Shown: positions 21,301 through 32,301, numbered from the stretch's first letter. The stretch: 64,000 nt of DNA from Silurus meridionalis (GCF_014805685.1 NC_060890.1:28000500-28064499); one strand, 5' to 3'. The notes: generated by a model from the letters alone, not told the origin. Made by a program: numbers and translations.

Positions 21301-24300
21301 GATCTGAAGGCAGAGTCTCTTTGTTTCAGCAGTGCACGCACATTTGCAGTCATCCACGGTTTCTGGTTGGAGCGTGTAGTGATGGTCTTGGAGATGGTCA
21401 ACACACTTGCTGATGTAGCTGGTCACTGATGATGTGTACTCCTCCAAGTTGATGGAATCGCCGTTGGTTGCAGCCTCTCTAAACATGTCCCAGTCAGTGC
21501 ACTCAAAACAGTCCTGAAGAGCAGAAGTAGCTCCTTCTGGCCAGGTTTTCACCTGTTTCAGAACCGGTTTAGAGCGTCTGATGAGCGGTCTGTATGTTGG
21601 AATTAACATAACAGAGCAGTGGACTGAGTATCCGAGATGGGGGCGGGGCTCCGCACAATACGTGCCGGGGATGTTTGTGTAAACACTATCCAGTGTGTTC
21701 GCTCCTCTCGTTGCAAAGTCCACATGCTGATGGAGTTTAGGAAGTACAGTCTTGAGATTCGCATGGTTGAAATCTCCGGCGATAATAAACAATCCGTCGG
21801 GGTGAGCATTCTGCAGGTCGCTTATAGCGCCGTAGAGTTCACTCAGTGCCTCCTTAGCATTAGCACTGGGTGAAATGTACACTCAGACGATGTAAACACT
21901 GGTGAATTCCCGTGGTAAATAAAAAGGTCTGCATCTAACAGCCACAAACTCCACTAGCGATGAGCAGTAGCAAGAAACGAGCACAGAGTTTTTACACCAT
22001 TCCGTGTTGATATAAACACACACGCCATCACCGCGAGTCTTACTGCACAGAGCTGCGTTTCTGTTGGCTCGAAACACAGTTAGCCCGTCTAGCTGGATGG
22101 CGGCTTCTGGAACTCTGTCGCTGAGCCACGTCTCCGTGAAAACAAAAAAGCAACAGTCTCTAAACTCTCGCCGTGTGGTTCGCTGGAGTCGGATGTAGTC
22201 CAGTTTATTATCCAGGGAGCAGACGTTGGAAAGAAAAATGGACGGGATAGCCGGCCGGCTAGGGTTAGCATTTAGCCTAGCACGGACACCCGCCCGCTTG
22301 CCGCGATTCCGCTTCCTCCAACAGCGCTTTCGACGTCTCCTCTCCCGGCCACCGGTACAGGCATCATGCAGATTGTTGGTTGCATGATGCCTGTACCGTA
22401 GCAGTGTCTGGTGATCGTACACATGAACACAGCTGACTCTGGTGTCCATGTATTGTGAAGGGTCATGAAGGGTCGGGCAGGTCTGCACATCTCCCTTATG
22501 CTTAAAGATCAGTACCAGCACACTCCTTCTCCATTCCTCAGGCATCTTCTCACCTTCCAAAATCTAGTTGAACAATCTTGTTAAAAACTCCACTGCATCT
22601 CTCCTAAACATCTCCATGCTTCTACTGGTATGTCATCTGGTCCTGTCAGAAAGCACGGGTGACTAGGTGAGTAAGGACCCAAATGCAGGATGCCACAGGG
22701 GAATGGAGAAAACAGGCTTTAATAAGAGTAAAGGGAAAACAAAGTCCAAAAAACAGTCCAGGGTCTTAACACAGGCGAACAGGGCAATGCAGGCAGAGAA
22801 CAAAAAACAAAAAACAAAACAATACAAAAAATGTGCAAAAAATACATAAACCAGCAAAACAGATAAATACAGGGCAGAGCAAAAACATAAATCACAAAAC
22901 AGTCCAAAGTCCAAACCGGGTAACTAGGGAGAAAGAGTAGAACAGAAAATAAGTTCAGGTTCAGGATAAGGATCAGCATCAAGTTCAGGTTCAGGGTAAG
23001 GATCAGGAACAGGATCAGTATCTGGATCAGTATCAGGATACAGAGCAGGCAGGATGGCAAGAATAATCTCAGGGGCAAGGAAGCCGGTAAGATAATCTGG
23101 CCAGGAGCTATAGTCTTGGTTGTCCTTATATACCGGGAGGCGCGGGAAAAATGGCAAGATGGCTGCCGACCCGAAAGTGCTCACCGCGGAACCGGAAGTG
23201 CATGCCGTGAAACCGGACGTGTGCGTAGTGTGCGAGGGAGATCATGACAGGTCCAACCGATTTCCACTGTTCATCCTCTTAATTGCTGCTCTCACTTCCT
23301 CCTTACTAATCCTATCCACTTCCTGCTTCACATCTCCACACCATCCAACCTTCTCACTCTCTCATATTCCTCGTTCATTAAAACAATTCGACCTATTGAA
23401 CATTTAAATATATAAACAGAAGTGTGCTGAGGAGTAAATATTTGACCTTGTATAAATAATGTAAATAATATAACAATCTACATGACTATAAATTACAGCT
23501 GTTATTCAGATTTTTAGAAATACAGTGTACATTTCAGTTGTGAATTTAAAATAATAAAAAAAGAAAAACGTTTTCACAAACAAAATTATTCCGGTTCTCC
23601 ACAGGAATCGTCTCCATTTTTCCCCCTGGCTCCCGTAAGTACTATCTGATCCAGCAGGGGAAAACATGGAGTGATGCTCAGGTTTACTGTCGGGCCACAC
23701 ACACTGACCTGGCTATCATTAAAAACACTGATGACGTAGTCCAATTTCAGGATGAAGTACAGAAACAAAAATTCAGTTCTAATGCCTGGATTGGACTGAG
23801 CGTTGATGTCAGTAGCTGGCACTGGTCTTATGGAAATTATCCCCTGGGAATTTTTACAGATTGGGCAGGAGGAGAGCCTAACAACTGGGGTGGACATGAA
23901 GAATGTGGTGTAATAAACACTAATGCTTGGAATGATAAACCATGCACATCGATGTTTGCCTATATGTGCTTTGACAGTAAGGAACCAAATATGTCTCTCA
24001 TTGTTATTTTGTTAGTAAAAGAATGTTCTAGAGCAGGGGTGCCCAATACTTCACTCGCGATCTACTGGTCGATCTCAAAGGTAGTGTGTGTAAATAAATT
24101 GATATTTATTTATGCATTTTTATAATAGGTAGATCATTTTGACTTGCTCATTTTCTAAGTAGCTCGCATGCTAAAAAAGTGTGTGCAACCCTGTTCTAGT
24201 GTCTCAATATTAAATGTAACTTTACTTCAGAATGTCTAAAATGAGCACAATAATGATTCACAACACTGTGAATTAACATCCACTGTGTATTATGTGTCTT

Positions 24301-25193
24301 AATTCTCACAGACAGTAAAACTGGCACTGACCAAATCATTTATTTCTCTAATATAACAACATGGGTTGAAGCTCAGAGTTTCTGTAGACAGTATTATACA
24401 GACCTGGCCACTATAACAACCACTGCAGAAAACACCTTTATAAAGAGACTGGTCACTGGCTTTACCTGGTTTGGTTTGGTCAGAGACTCCTGGAAGTGGA
24501 TAGACCAAACCAACTTCTCAACCATCAGTTGGCGTTCTGGACAACCAGATAATTTTAATCTTATGAATGAAGACTGTGGCTTTATAAATAATGGTCAGGT
24601 TGCAGATGCAGCATGCTCACTCGTAATGCCTTTTTTCTGTTACTCAGGTGAGATCATGTTTAATTAGTGCTTATAATTAATACAATTATGTAATCATTTA
24701 TTCACATGACTTTACATTTCTTTGTTTAGAAATTACGAAAAGGCAACAGATCGTAAGTGTGAAGGTTCAGTCCAATCAGGATGTGAATGTTCCTGAAGTA
24801 AAGGAAGCCATCTTGAAGCAGGTGAGCCTGCCGACCCGCCCGGAAAAATCTCTTCTCTCATAATATCTATATGACTTGTGTGACCTCCTCATGACTGCAT
24901 CAAGAACCTGAGTATTCCATACAGTCTGATACATGAACACTGTACATTATTGATAGTTTTTTACTTTTTGTAGATTTGACAGAATTTACTAAAGATTCAT
25001 TTCTCTATTCTGCATCAATTCCTAATAAAAGTTTTATTCTGTTCTCCAGATCATGCAGAAAATGAAGGAGCGCATTATGTCTGAGAACATTCTGGTGAGA
25101 TGGCGAGAGAAGCCAGGTGGAGAAGTGTTTCACAAGGAGAAGGGAAATCAGAGAACAATGGAAAATGTGAACAGAGGAACATGTGACATCTAA
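17652..25193 (+). CDS. Secreted two-domain C-type lectin, five exons
   Basis: Exon model with GT-AG borders and compatible phases: 17652-17709, 23605-23976, 24312-24647, 24730-24821, 25050-25193 (stop TAA 25191), 333 residues. Exon 1 encodes a short signal peptide ([12 protein letters not shown] from the second in-frame ATG at 17673; the upstream ATG at 17652 adds seven residues). Exon 2 is a C-type lectin domain with SDAQVYC, WIGLS, the [11 protein letters not shown] calcium/sugar motif and a WND triplet before the last cysteines. Exon 3 is a second domain with VEAQSFC, WFGLV and GQPDNF. Exons 4-5 encode a basic tail (KVQSNQDVN, then [11 protein letters not shown]) shared by fish CLEC20A-like or macrophage-mannose-receptor-like proteins. 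The probable role is carbohydrate binding outside the cell. No transmembrane helix is seen. Intron 1 (5.9 kb) is transposon-rich. Confidence 0.85.
17722..17762. repeat. (TG)n microsatellite at the start of lectin intron 1
   Basis: A TG run of about 20 units begins 12 bp after the exon 1 donor site GTAAG. Confidence 0.95.
18325..18610 (-). mobile_element. LINE 3' UTR fragment with (GACA)n tail
   Basis: (GACA)n covers 18325-18374. It is followed by TCTTTATTGTTATTGCATTG and ACACAGCAACGAAATGCAG, the reverse complement of a Rex1-group 3' UTR seen in many teleosts. It is inserted in the C-terminal region of the RTE. The (GACA)n is the element's own tail read from the opposite strand. Confidence 0.7.
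18611..19026 (-). pseudogene. RTE reverse transcriptase fragment
   Basis: The frame 18936-18658 reads [20 protein letters not shown], then [20 protein letters not shown] and [17 protein letters not shown]. It matches the intact-looking stretch [20 protein letters not shown] at 60900-61000. The catalytic FADD is changed to FAHD here, so the RT is dead. Upstream sequence (18940-19026) covers the preceding RT region and stops at the Rex1-like insertion. Confidence 0.85.
19029..22475 (-). mobile_element. Rex1/Babar-like LINE, nearly full ORF2
   Basis: The 3' end is the AAGTC pentamer tail (reverse complement GACTT) at 19029-19050, next to AGAGGCTTTTATTGTCATTTC. ORF2 with endonuclease and RT covers 22400-19634, and a 3' UTR of about 600 bp lies between. 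The left flank is RTE sequence (GTAGTTACTGCA); the right flank (GGTCTGCACATCTCCC) continues the same RTE, so the element sits in the RTE's RT region. Confidence 0.8.
19634..22400 (-). pseudogene. Rex1/Babar-like ORF2: endonuclease and reverse transcriptase
   Basis: Minus frames 22560-21883, 21882-21124 and 21256-19634 are parts of one ORF2. The endonuclease is read as [32 protein letters not shown] and [20 protein letters not shown]; one stop lies between the first two frames (about 21883). A frameshift near 21200 leads to the 540-codon RT frame. Its RT carries [52 protein letters not shown] (first Asp), [17 protein letters not shown] and [15 protein letters not shown] (catalytic pair), and ends with [14 protein letters not shown]. 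The APPGCVLSP block deviates from the usual APQGCVLSP. It is the longest uninterrupted RT frame in the window, but the upstream breaks make the copy inactive. Confidence 0.85.
22644..23249 (-). mobile_element. Solo gypsy LTR, family 1
   Basis: 606 bp from TGTCAGAAAGCACGGG to GAGATCATGACA, flanked by the 5-bp duplication GGTCC (22639-22643 and 23250-23254). The TG...CA ends and 5-bp duplication fit Ty3/gypsy. In the minus sense a TATA-like TATATAAGGACAACC is present near 23130. No internal region exists, so LTR-LTR recombination has removed it. Confidence 0.9.
24034..24193. mobile_element. hAT-type MITE in lectin intron 2
   Basis: 160 bp, starting CAGGGGTGCCCAATACTT and ending GTGCAACCCTG. 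The flanks TTCTAGAG (24026-24033) and TTCTAGTG (24194-24201) form an 8-bp duplication with one mismatch. The interior GATCTACTGGTCGATCT / GTAGCTCGC pattern is common in fish hAT-derived MITEs. It lies between lectin exons 2 and 3 and does not touch the splice sites. Confidence 0.9.
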
Positions 25194-25540
25194 GTCTTTG
25201 GAAGGGTTTCAGAATAATTTTATAGTAAATGTATATTTCCGTGTAAATGCTCAGCTGAGAAGGCCAGATCATCAGAATTAAACTCTGATGTGTCCTCAAT
25301 ATATGTAGAAGGAAAAACAACATTTATCCATGGTGATTATACTGTACATACTACCTACTGATAACAGAACATTAGAACATTTTAGGGCTTTAAACATCAT
25401 GAGCAGGACATTGTAGTGGATTTAAAAGACAGCAGGTGTATACGGAATAAGAGGATATAACTTGTGCTGATTAACTCTTAGTTTATTACGCTTAAACATT
25501 TAACTTCAAATAATTTATTTATTCCATCCGTCCATCATGG

Positions 25541-25665
25541 TTCCCTGGTGGTCTAGTGGTTGGGATGCGGTGGTTCGATCCCCACTTGTACGATACTAGG
25601 GCTTGTACCCCCGACCTTCCGATCGGTAACCCAGTGCCTTAACCACTGACCCCCCACTCTCCTTA
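25541..25665. repeat. tRNA-Glu-like fragment joined to an inverted tRNA-derived SINE head
   Basis: 25541-25587 reads TCCCTGGTGGTCTAGTGGTT, then GGTTCGATCCCC. This equals the A-box half and the B-box of tRNA-Glu with the anticodon arm deleted, so it is not a functional tRNA. 25598-25660 is the reverse complement of a fish SINE head (GGTTAAGGCACTGGGTTACC, then GATCGGAAGGTCGGGGGT). The two heads face each other. Confidence 0.6.
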
Positions 25666-25814
25666 GATTGTGAGCTGTAGTTTGTTCTGGGTAGTGATTG
25701 ATAAGATTGATGTAGAGTGTGATGTACTATATTATTTACTTTTAATTTTTCTTCTGATTAAGTTAAAATCCTGCACATGGTCATTTACTTGTACTTTTAA
25801 GTAGTTTTTAAACA

Positions 25815-27147
25815 CAGTGGGTACAGAAAGTATTCACACCCCTTAAATTCTTCACTCTTTTTTGTATTGCAGTCATTTGTAAAATCATTTAAGTTCATTT
25901 TTCTTCCTCATTAATGTACACACAGCTCCCCATACTGACAGAAAAACACAGAATTGTTGACATTGTTGCAGATTTATCAAAAAAGAAAATCTGAAATATC
26001 ACATGGTTCTAAGTATTCAGACCCTTTGCTCAGTATTTAGTAGAAACCCTTTTGATCTAATACAGCCAGGAGTCTTTTTGGGAAAGATGCAACATGTTTT
26101 TCACACCTGGATTTGGGGATCCTCTGCCATTCCTACTTGCAGATCCTGGTGGACAGCCATTTTTAGGCCATTTTATGCTCAATTGGGTTTAAGTCAGGGC
26201 TCTGGCTGGGCCATTCAAGAACAGTCACAGAGTTGTTGTGTAGCCACTCCTTCGTTATTTTAGCTGTGTGCTTAGGGTCATTGTCTTGTTGGAAGGTAAA
26301 CCTTTGGCCCAGTCTGAGGTACGGAGCACTCTGGAGTAGGTTTTAATCCAGGATATTTGTGTACTTTTCCTCGATTGCAACCAGTCGTCCTGTCCCTGCA
26401 GCTGAAAAACACCCCCACAGCATGATGCTGCCACCACCATGCTTCACTGTTGGGACTGTATTGGACAGGTGATGAGCAGTGCCTGGTTATCTCCACACAT
26501 ACCAATTAGAATTAAGGTCAAAAAGTTATATCTTGGTCTTATTAGACCAGAGAATCTTATTTCTCACCATCTTGAAGTCCTTCAGGTGTTTTTTAGCAAA
26601 CTCCATGCAGGCTTTTATGTGTCTCGCACTGAGGAGAGGCTGGTGGAGGGCTGCAGTGATGGTTGACTTTCTAGATCTGTGGTTGCCAGATCTGTGCCTT
26701 GCCACAATTCTGTCTCTGAGCTCTTCAGGCAGTTCCTTTGACCTCATGATTCTCATTTGCTCTGACATGCATTGTGATTTGTAAGTTCTTATATAGACAG
26801 GAGTGTGGCTTTCCTAATCAAGTCCAATCAGTATAATCAAACACAGCTGGACTCAAATGAAGGTGTAGAACCATCTCAAGGATGATCAGAAGAAATGGAG
26901 AACACCTGAGTTAAATATATGAGTGTCACAGAAAAGGGTCTGAATACTTAGGACCATGTGATATTTCAGTTTTTCTTTTTTAATAAATCTGCAAAAATGT
27001 CAACAATTCTGTGTTTTTCTGTCAATATGGGGTGCTGTGTGTACATAAATGAGGAAAAGGAATACAATTAAATAATTTTAGCAAATTGCAGCAATATGAC
27101 AAAGAGTGAAACATTTAAGGGTGTTTGAATACTTTCCGTACCCACTG
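25815..27147 (-). mobile_element. Old Tc1/mariner element
   Basis: 1333 bp with inverted ends: CAGTGGGTACAGAAAGTATT at 25815 and its imperfect complement ending CGTACCCACTG at 27147. TA follows on the right; the left flank is CA, presumably mutated. A second inner repeat pair (AAATATCACATGGTTCTAAG and CTTAGGACCATGTGATATTT) lies at about 25995 and 26945. Confidence 0.9.
26010..26768 (-). pseudogene. Decayed Tc1 transposase
   Basis: Minus frame 26768-26526 reads MSEQMRIMRSKELPEELRDR, then IVARHRSGNHRSRKSTITAA and MEFAKKHLKDFKMVRNKILW, then SNKTKI where active copies have SDETKI. The first catalytic aspartate is therefore lost. Downstream pieces ([16 protein letters not shown], then a [16 protein letters not shown] region read from the CAGAGCCCTGACTTAAACCC complement near 26195) appear in other frames. 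Many lesions indicate an old copy. Confidence 0.8.
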
Positions 27148-28097
27148 TATATTCACTGAATTTGTATTTATTTTCTTTTTTTCTGTGGGCAATTAACAAT
27201 ACTTTACTTTGAAAAATGTTCTTATTAATGTAATCTCCATTCAGCCATTGCTGCAAAGAGAGTTGTGAAAGAGCACGCTGACACTTAACCATCTGAGGAT
27301 AGAAATGGGTCAAGTGCAAAATGCAAAAATAAAGTTTTTATCTGTCTTAACAACAAGTCAATGTTCATACAGTAACATCTGTAAAATAGCACAATCACAG
27401 CACTTCACTCATACAGACATCACACTGTTTGAAGGGGAGAGAAGTTCAGTGTAGTCACATGGACTTTTCTAAAACAAACTGAAACAACAGACAGGTCACT
27501 GAGCCTAGATCAGGTCTGCTTCTTTCAGTCCTATGAAATCTTATTCACATACTGACACATCAGTTTTTATGACACTTTTCTTCAGATCCAGGATCACACA
27601 GGTTATTCTAAGATCACAATGAACCACAAGGAATGAGGTCGTTGATATTTTATATAAAAAAATATATATATTACATTTGTCCACCTCACAGCCAAAACAG
27701 TGCCAGGCCCATCCTAACAAAACTCCAACATTACAACTAAAGTTAACAGTTAAGTGCAGAGGAAACATTTTCATTTCATCTAAATTATCCATGATACATT
27801 TCATGGAACAGATAATTGTGATGAGGTGCTGGTTCAGCTGTTTTGGGTCCTAACACCCATGATTACAAATTTATACAGGAAAAACTCTAAAAGAGCTTAG
27901 ACCAGTTGAGACCAATTCTGAAATCTGAACCTAAATTCACAAATCAGGGGATGAACAGAAGAAAATACAAATCTGGATGAATCAGATAAAATCTTCACAC
28001 AACCAAACTACTGTATGTAACAAAAATCCTGCCTTTTTCATTGTAAAGCAAACTTCAGTTAATAATGTTAATTATTGTGTATTGTAGATTGTGTCAA
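27148..28097. other. Intergenic, nothing recognised
   Basis: AT-rich sequence without a supported gene. Open frames at 27068-27319 and 27541-27804 (minus strand) show no domain and lack splice context. A short (AT)n lies near 27660. Confidence 0.5.
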
Positions 28098-28440
28098 CCC
28101 AAGTGAAAAAAATATACTTAAGTTTTTATATTTTTATTATACTATACTAAGTGCATATTAAATGTGTTATTTTGGAACAACTTCAAGTATATTAAATGAT
28201 AATTAAGCTATGATTAAGATAAATTTAAAGGTATTTGCAATATAATTTAATATACTTAGTAGTGCTAAAATGGAACAACTTTATGTATATTTAGTGTAAT
28301 TTAAGTGTACTTCTTTAACTTATATTTATAATATACTTTAATTCTATACTTGAAGTACAGTTGAAATATATTTTAAGCTATACTATGTGTTCCTAGTATA
28401 TTTACATCATAACTAGGATTGTATTAGCAGAACAGATTTG
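28098..28440. repeat. Left subterminal repeat region
   Basis: Motifs such as ATATACTTAAGT, CAAGTATATTAAAT, TAATATACTTAGTAG, AATATACTTTAATTC and ATACTTGAAGTACAG recur every 30-60 bp in both orientations. The right end (40205-40507) shows the same kind of motif. In plant En/Spm such repeats bind the accessory protein TNPA. Their role here is inference. Confidence 0.65.
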
Positions 28441-30919
28441 ATAAATCATTCAGAATTATATGAATATATTTTTATTGTATAAAAAAACAGTGCATTATAC
28501 ACATTCAGTACAAAAAACATTCAAAATTGTATCAAATGCACACAATCTTAAAAAAATCTATAAACCTTTAATTTACTGATACTACTAATTTAGTAATCTG
28601 CACAAACAGCTAAAATTTACTAAAAAACCAAGTGCAAAAGCAAAGTGCATTTTCAAAAAACAAGCAAATAAAAAAAAACACAAAAAAACAAAAACAGTGG
28701 TAGAACGGACACTATTTAAAACAAACATAAATCAAACATCCTCACGGTGCAGGGCCACTTTTCTCTGAACAGGCCTCATTGTTACATTTTCTGTGAATGA
28801 AGGCTCGCACCTCCGACACTGTGGTACTTGGAAATTCTTTTATTACAGTGTCTGTGAAAAGATAAAAAGAAACTTTTTGAATACAAAAGCAAAGTTTACC
28901 ACTGTTATATTTTTTACTTTGTATTGCAATACAATATGATATTTCTATGAATTTTCAAATTTTTTAAGACGATAAAGTGAAATGTTCTGCATTGCACCCA
29001 ATAAAATACATATTCAAAAGATGATTAGACATCAAAATTAAAATATTTATGTAAATTTAGAATAGGAGTTTAAAATATGTAAAAAAAAAAAAAAAAAAAG
29101 CAAATCATTAAGTCTTGCTGAACCATTATGAGGTCTACACAGCATTTCACAGTATGACAACAAAGCTGATGAACTGTGTTTACCCAGCCCACAATTACTG
29201 TATAATAATTTACACAAATTTTAAATGTTTTAATTTTTATCATTAATATTATTTACATTACATGTAGGTAGATCAATAATAAAAAAAAGGAATGATGTAC
29301 TGGAACTAAACATACCTATGAGCACATTGACCTTGTTAGGGTCCAACTGGTCCTTTGTGGTTTGAATACCACATTTCCCAGTGAGTGTGCTTCTTGTTAA
29401 ATTTTCTTTTTCAAAAATTAATGTAAGCAGGTCTTGGGTAAAAAGAGAAACTTGTGATTTGTTGAGTCTTTCCTACATCCTCCTTGGGACTGCAACATCA
29501 GGATCAGCGAGGGAAATCTGAGTAGAATAAGAAAGAATCAAGACTATTATGAAAATGATTCACAAAAAACTAACACTATGCTAAAAAAAAATTCTTAAGT
29601 GGTCATGGATACACAATGAGACAGCTAATATGAATTATTGCAACTATTACATTTTGCTAATCAATTGTTTTTTTCTAACCATTTCTGGGGATGCAGGAAG
29701 ACACCGCTCTCCAGAACTCGGGCTTAAACTTGAGCTGTAAGATCAGCCTTGTTTCATGGCCTCTAGGACATTTTTAAGAGATGATACAATTCCGGGAAGC
29801 TCTACAAGAAAAAAAATAAGTCACAAGCAATTTTGGGCAGTACAAAGTTTGGGTTGTTCTTCATTTTCAGTTTATAATCTCTTAATAAAATGCTCACTTT
29901 TTTTTTGTGTTAAAATAGCTGTCATTAAGAAAGCGGACTTTAGAGGTGAATCACTGACGCCACGTGCTTTGTTTTAAACAAGATGCTGCACAAAGAGTTC
30001 TATATATTATTTAAAATGTATTATTTATATAATTATATATATTAATTGATATATTTATATTTACTTTCTTTTTTTTTTATAAAAAAAAATGTATATAAAG
30101 TTCAGTAGCTATTATTTTACATGGACAATTTTGGTTTATTTTTTATCCAGTATCCAAAACTATCAGTTGATAAATCGGCTATCAATAAGTATGATCCAAC
30201 CTAGCGATCGGTATCCAGAAAATCCACTGTTGGTCGACCTTTAGTTATTTAAATCGCCTAATTATTTGTTAAATTCACCATTTTAGGTTACCAGTTTCTC
30301 TGTGCATTTACTTGAGGCCTCATACTAGCTTCAGTTAAATATTTTTGTCTCCTGTCAAAATAGTCTAAATTAAATTTGGAAGGAATTGTTACAGTGACGA
30401 ATGACACTCATTGTAAGCATAGGCGTAAGTATAAGCATAAGTGTACAATCTAAAAAATTGTAAACCTATGCTTTAACAAATGAACAACAATTATATTTAA
30501 AACATTACTTACACTTAACATAACTCATAGGTTGGATTACCAATACAAAAGCTAGAATAAATGGATGAATAATTTTGTAATAAAAAATAAGAGAATAATT
30601 TTGTAACACAAAAAAAATAATTACTGTTGGTTGACCGGCTTGAAACATTAAATATGTATATTTCAGGTTTACACTTATAATTCCTGTCAACTTACCTTTC
30701 AAAGCTTTGACAACATCGTCATCAAGCACTACATGGGTTTTCTGGGGAGATGCCGATGTCCCCTGCAGCAGGCTGTTCTCAAATTCTGTTCTTCCATCGT
30801 TGTTGTCGTCATCGTTGTCTTCTTGTTCGCTTTCACTATCCAGCACAGCCTGTGTGAGTTACATTGGATAAAAGGTTAGATTACCAGTACACCACCGATT
30901 ACAGTGCATCCAGAAAGTT

Positions 30920-31400
30920 TTGACAGCAGGGCTGTAACGATTCCTCGAGTAATTTGATTACAAAGATTAATTTGCCTCAATGCTTCATTTAGTCCATTTA
31001 ACTAAACACAGAGCACTGTGTTCCCATGGACCATTACTACTGACTCACCACCTACTAAACTCTGGAGCGCTCTGGACAGGTAACACAGCAGACGCTACAA
31101 GATTAAAAAATAAATAAAAAAATGGAGAAAAAAAACAGCAAGGGGCAAGGAGAAGATTATTGCCAAAAAAAATGGCAGAAAGTCTACAAAGTTTGGGATC
31201 ATTTCAAACTAAAACAAAGGAAACACTGAATTGTATATTGTTATTTATCAGTGGTGCAACGGATAAAACGCATGGCTCATTGATAAAACAAAACTCATAG
31301 TTTGGATCACATTACGGTATTGAGTTTTCGGTTCAGCCAAAAATTAAAGGAGACAAATCTAATTTGCTTGCATATTTGTTTCAGATTATTAAACAAAAAA
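30920..31400. mobile_element. hAT fragments in intron 3 of the BEN gene
   Basis: CAGGGCTGTAACGATTCCTC at about 30927 and CAGTGGTGCAACGGATAAAA at about 31251 are left-end motifs of two common fish hAT families. Between them is a decayed lead-in to a BED finger (AAGTTTGGGATCATTTCAAA reads KVWDHFK). Neither element has a matching right end here. Confidence 0.6.
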
Positions 31401-31633
31401 GAAACCAGAGGGAATTAAAGAGAATGTATGTTGATCTCTTTGGTTTACTTCAAAATATAGTATTTCTAATTGAACTGTCTACTTCGACTCTATGGGTCAT
31501 GCAAAATTTGTAATATTTACCTCTTTTGCAATGACTTAGGAAAACCATATGTTCATTAATAAATGATCAGCAAACTGCAAATATCAGGGTGACAAGCCCA
31601 CTACATAAATTTAAAGAGGTCATATGAGGCGAT

Positions 31634-32301
31634 TGTTAGGCGAGGTACGGAGGCGGAAGCCGGAGTAACGACAAACATAAACTTTATTCAGCAAAAGCAG
31701 AGCCAACACAAAATACCCGTGCAGATCGGGATAATCCGGCAAACGGCAGTTCAAAGATAACATCCACGGCGCGTGAAGGAGGAAGCGCGGCACGGGGAGG
31801 CGCGGCACGGGGGGAAGCGACGGGGAAGCGTCGGTAGTCGGGGAGTTTTTCCTTGCCACAGTTGCTCATCAGGGACAAACATACTTACAAAGAACATATT
31901 TATGTTTAATCACCACATTATCTGTGTAAAGCTGCTTTGAGACAATGTTCATTGTTAAAAGCGCTATACAAATAAACATGAATTGAATTGAATTGAATTG
32001 AATTGAATAGTCCGAGGTGCGCTGGGGAAGCCAAACGCGGCCGTGGAGTGAGCGAGGAGTCCGGGCGAAGAAGGTATGTAGCGGGAGAAGCACAAACGCG
32101 ACCACACACCAGAATGAACCTGCACGACCACGCATGAACGTACAATAACGGACCCCGAGTGTGGGTGAGTGAGTGGTTTATATGGAGGCAGGGAACGAGT
32201 CGATAACGCGCTTCAGCTGTGCGTGATTTGCGCTGCACGCTTGGGAGCGCGCAGAGGCAGAGGCAGCCTCTGAAGGAGGCGTGGCAGGTGGATTCCTGAC
32301 A
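31634..32301 (-). mobile_element. Solo gypsy LTR, family 2, with an L2 fragment inside
   Basis: TGTTAGGCGAGGTACGGAGG to GGATTCCTGACA, flanked by the 5-bp duplication GCGAT (31629-31633 and 32302-32306). It is related to the LTRs at 44251 and 46864 (shared ACGGAGGCGGAAGCCG start and AGCGGGAAAAGCA-like middle). A TATA-like element lies near 32178 in the minus sense. The L2 tail at 31847-32009 was inserted in it. It lies in intron 3 of the BEN gene. Confidence 0.9.
31847..32009 (+). mobile_element. L2 3' end inside the solo LTR
   Basis: It matches the last 160 bp of L2 copies B, C and D (TTTTTCCTTGCCACAGTTGC, then AAAGCGCTATACAAATAAAC) and ends in four ATTGA units. This is a very short 5'-truncated insertion, typical of LINE retrotransposition. 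Confidence 0.9.

Larger units (their letters stand above)
18243..23385 (-). mobile_element. RTE-type LINE in lectin intron 1, split by three insertions
   Basis: The 3' end is the TTCTTCTTCTTCTTTCGGCTGCC motif (given here in parts) at 18245; its reverse complement, GCAGCCGAAAGAAGAAG, is the typical fish RTE tail and is also seen at 61764-61784. Minus-strand RT pieces are at 18240-18310, 18610-19026, 22476-22643 and 23250-23385. Between them lie a GACA-tailed LINE piece (18325-18610), a Rex1-like LINE (19029-22475) and a solo LTR (22644-23249). At the last site the RTE reads CTGGTCC across to AACCGATTTCC once the LTR and one copy of the duplication are removed. Confidence 0.85.

Noticed and set aside
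25541..25590. Functional tRNA-Glu gene
   Set aside because: The anticodon arm is missing and no cloverleaf can be formed.
26003..26784. Several plus-strand open frames
   Set aside because: They are antisense to the decayed Tc1 transposase on the minus strand and show no domain.
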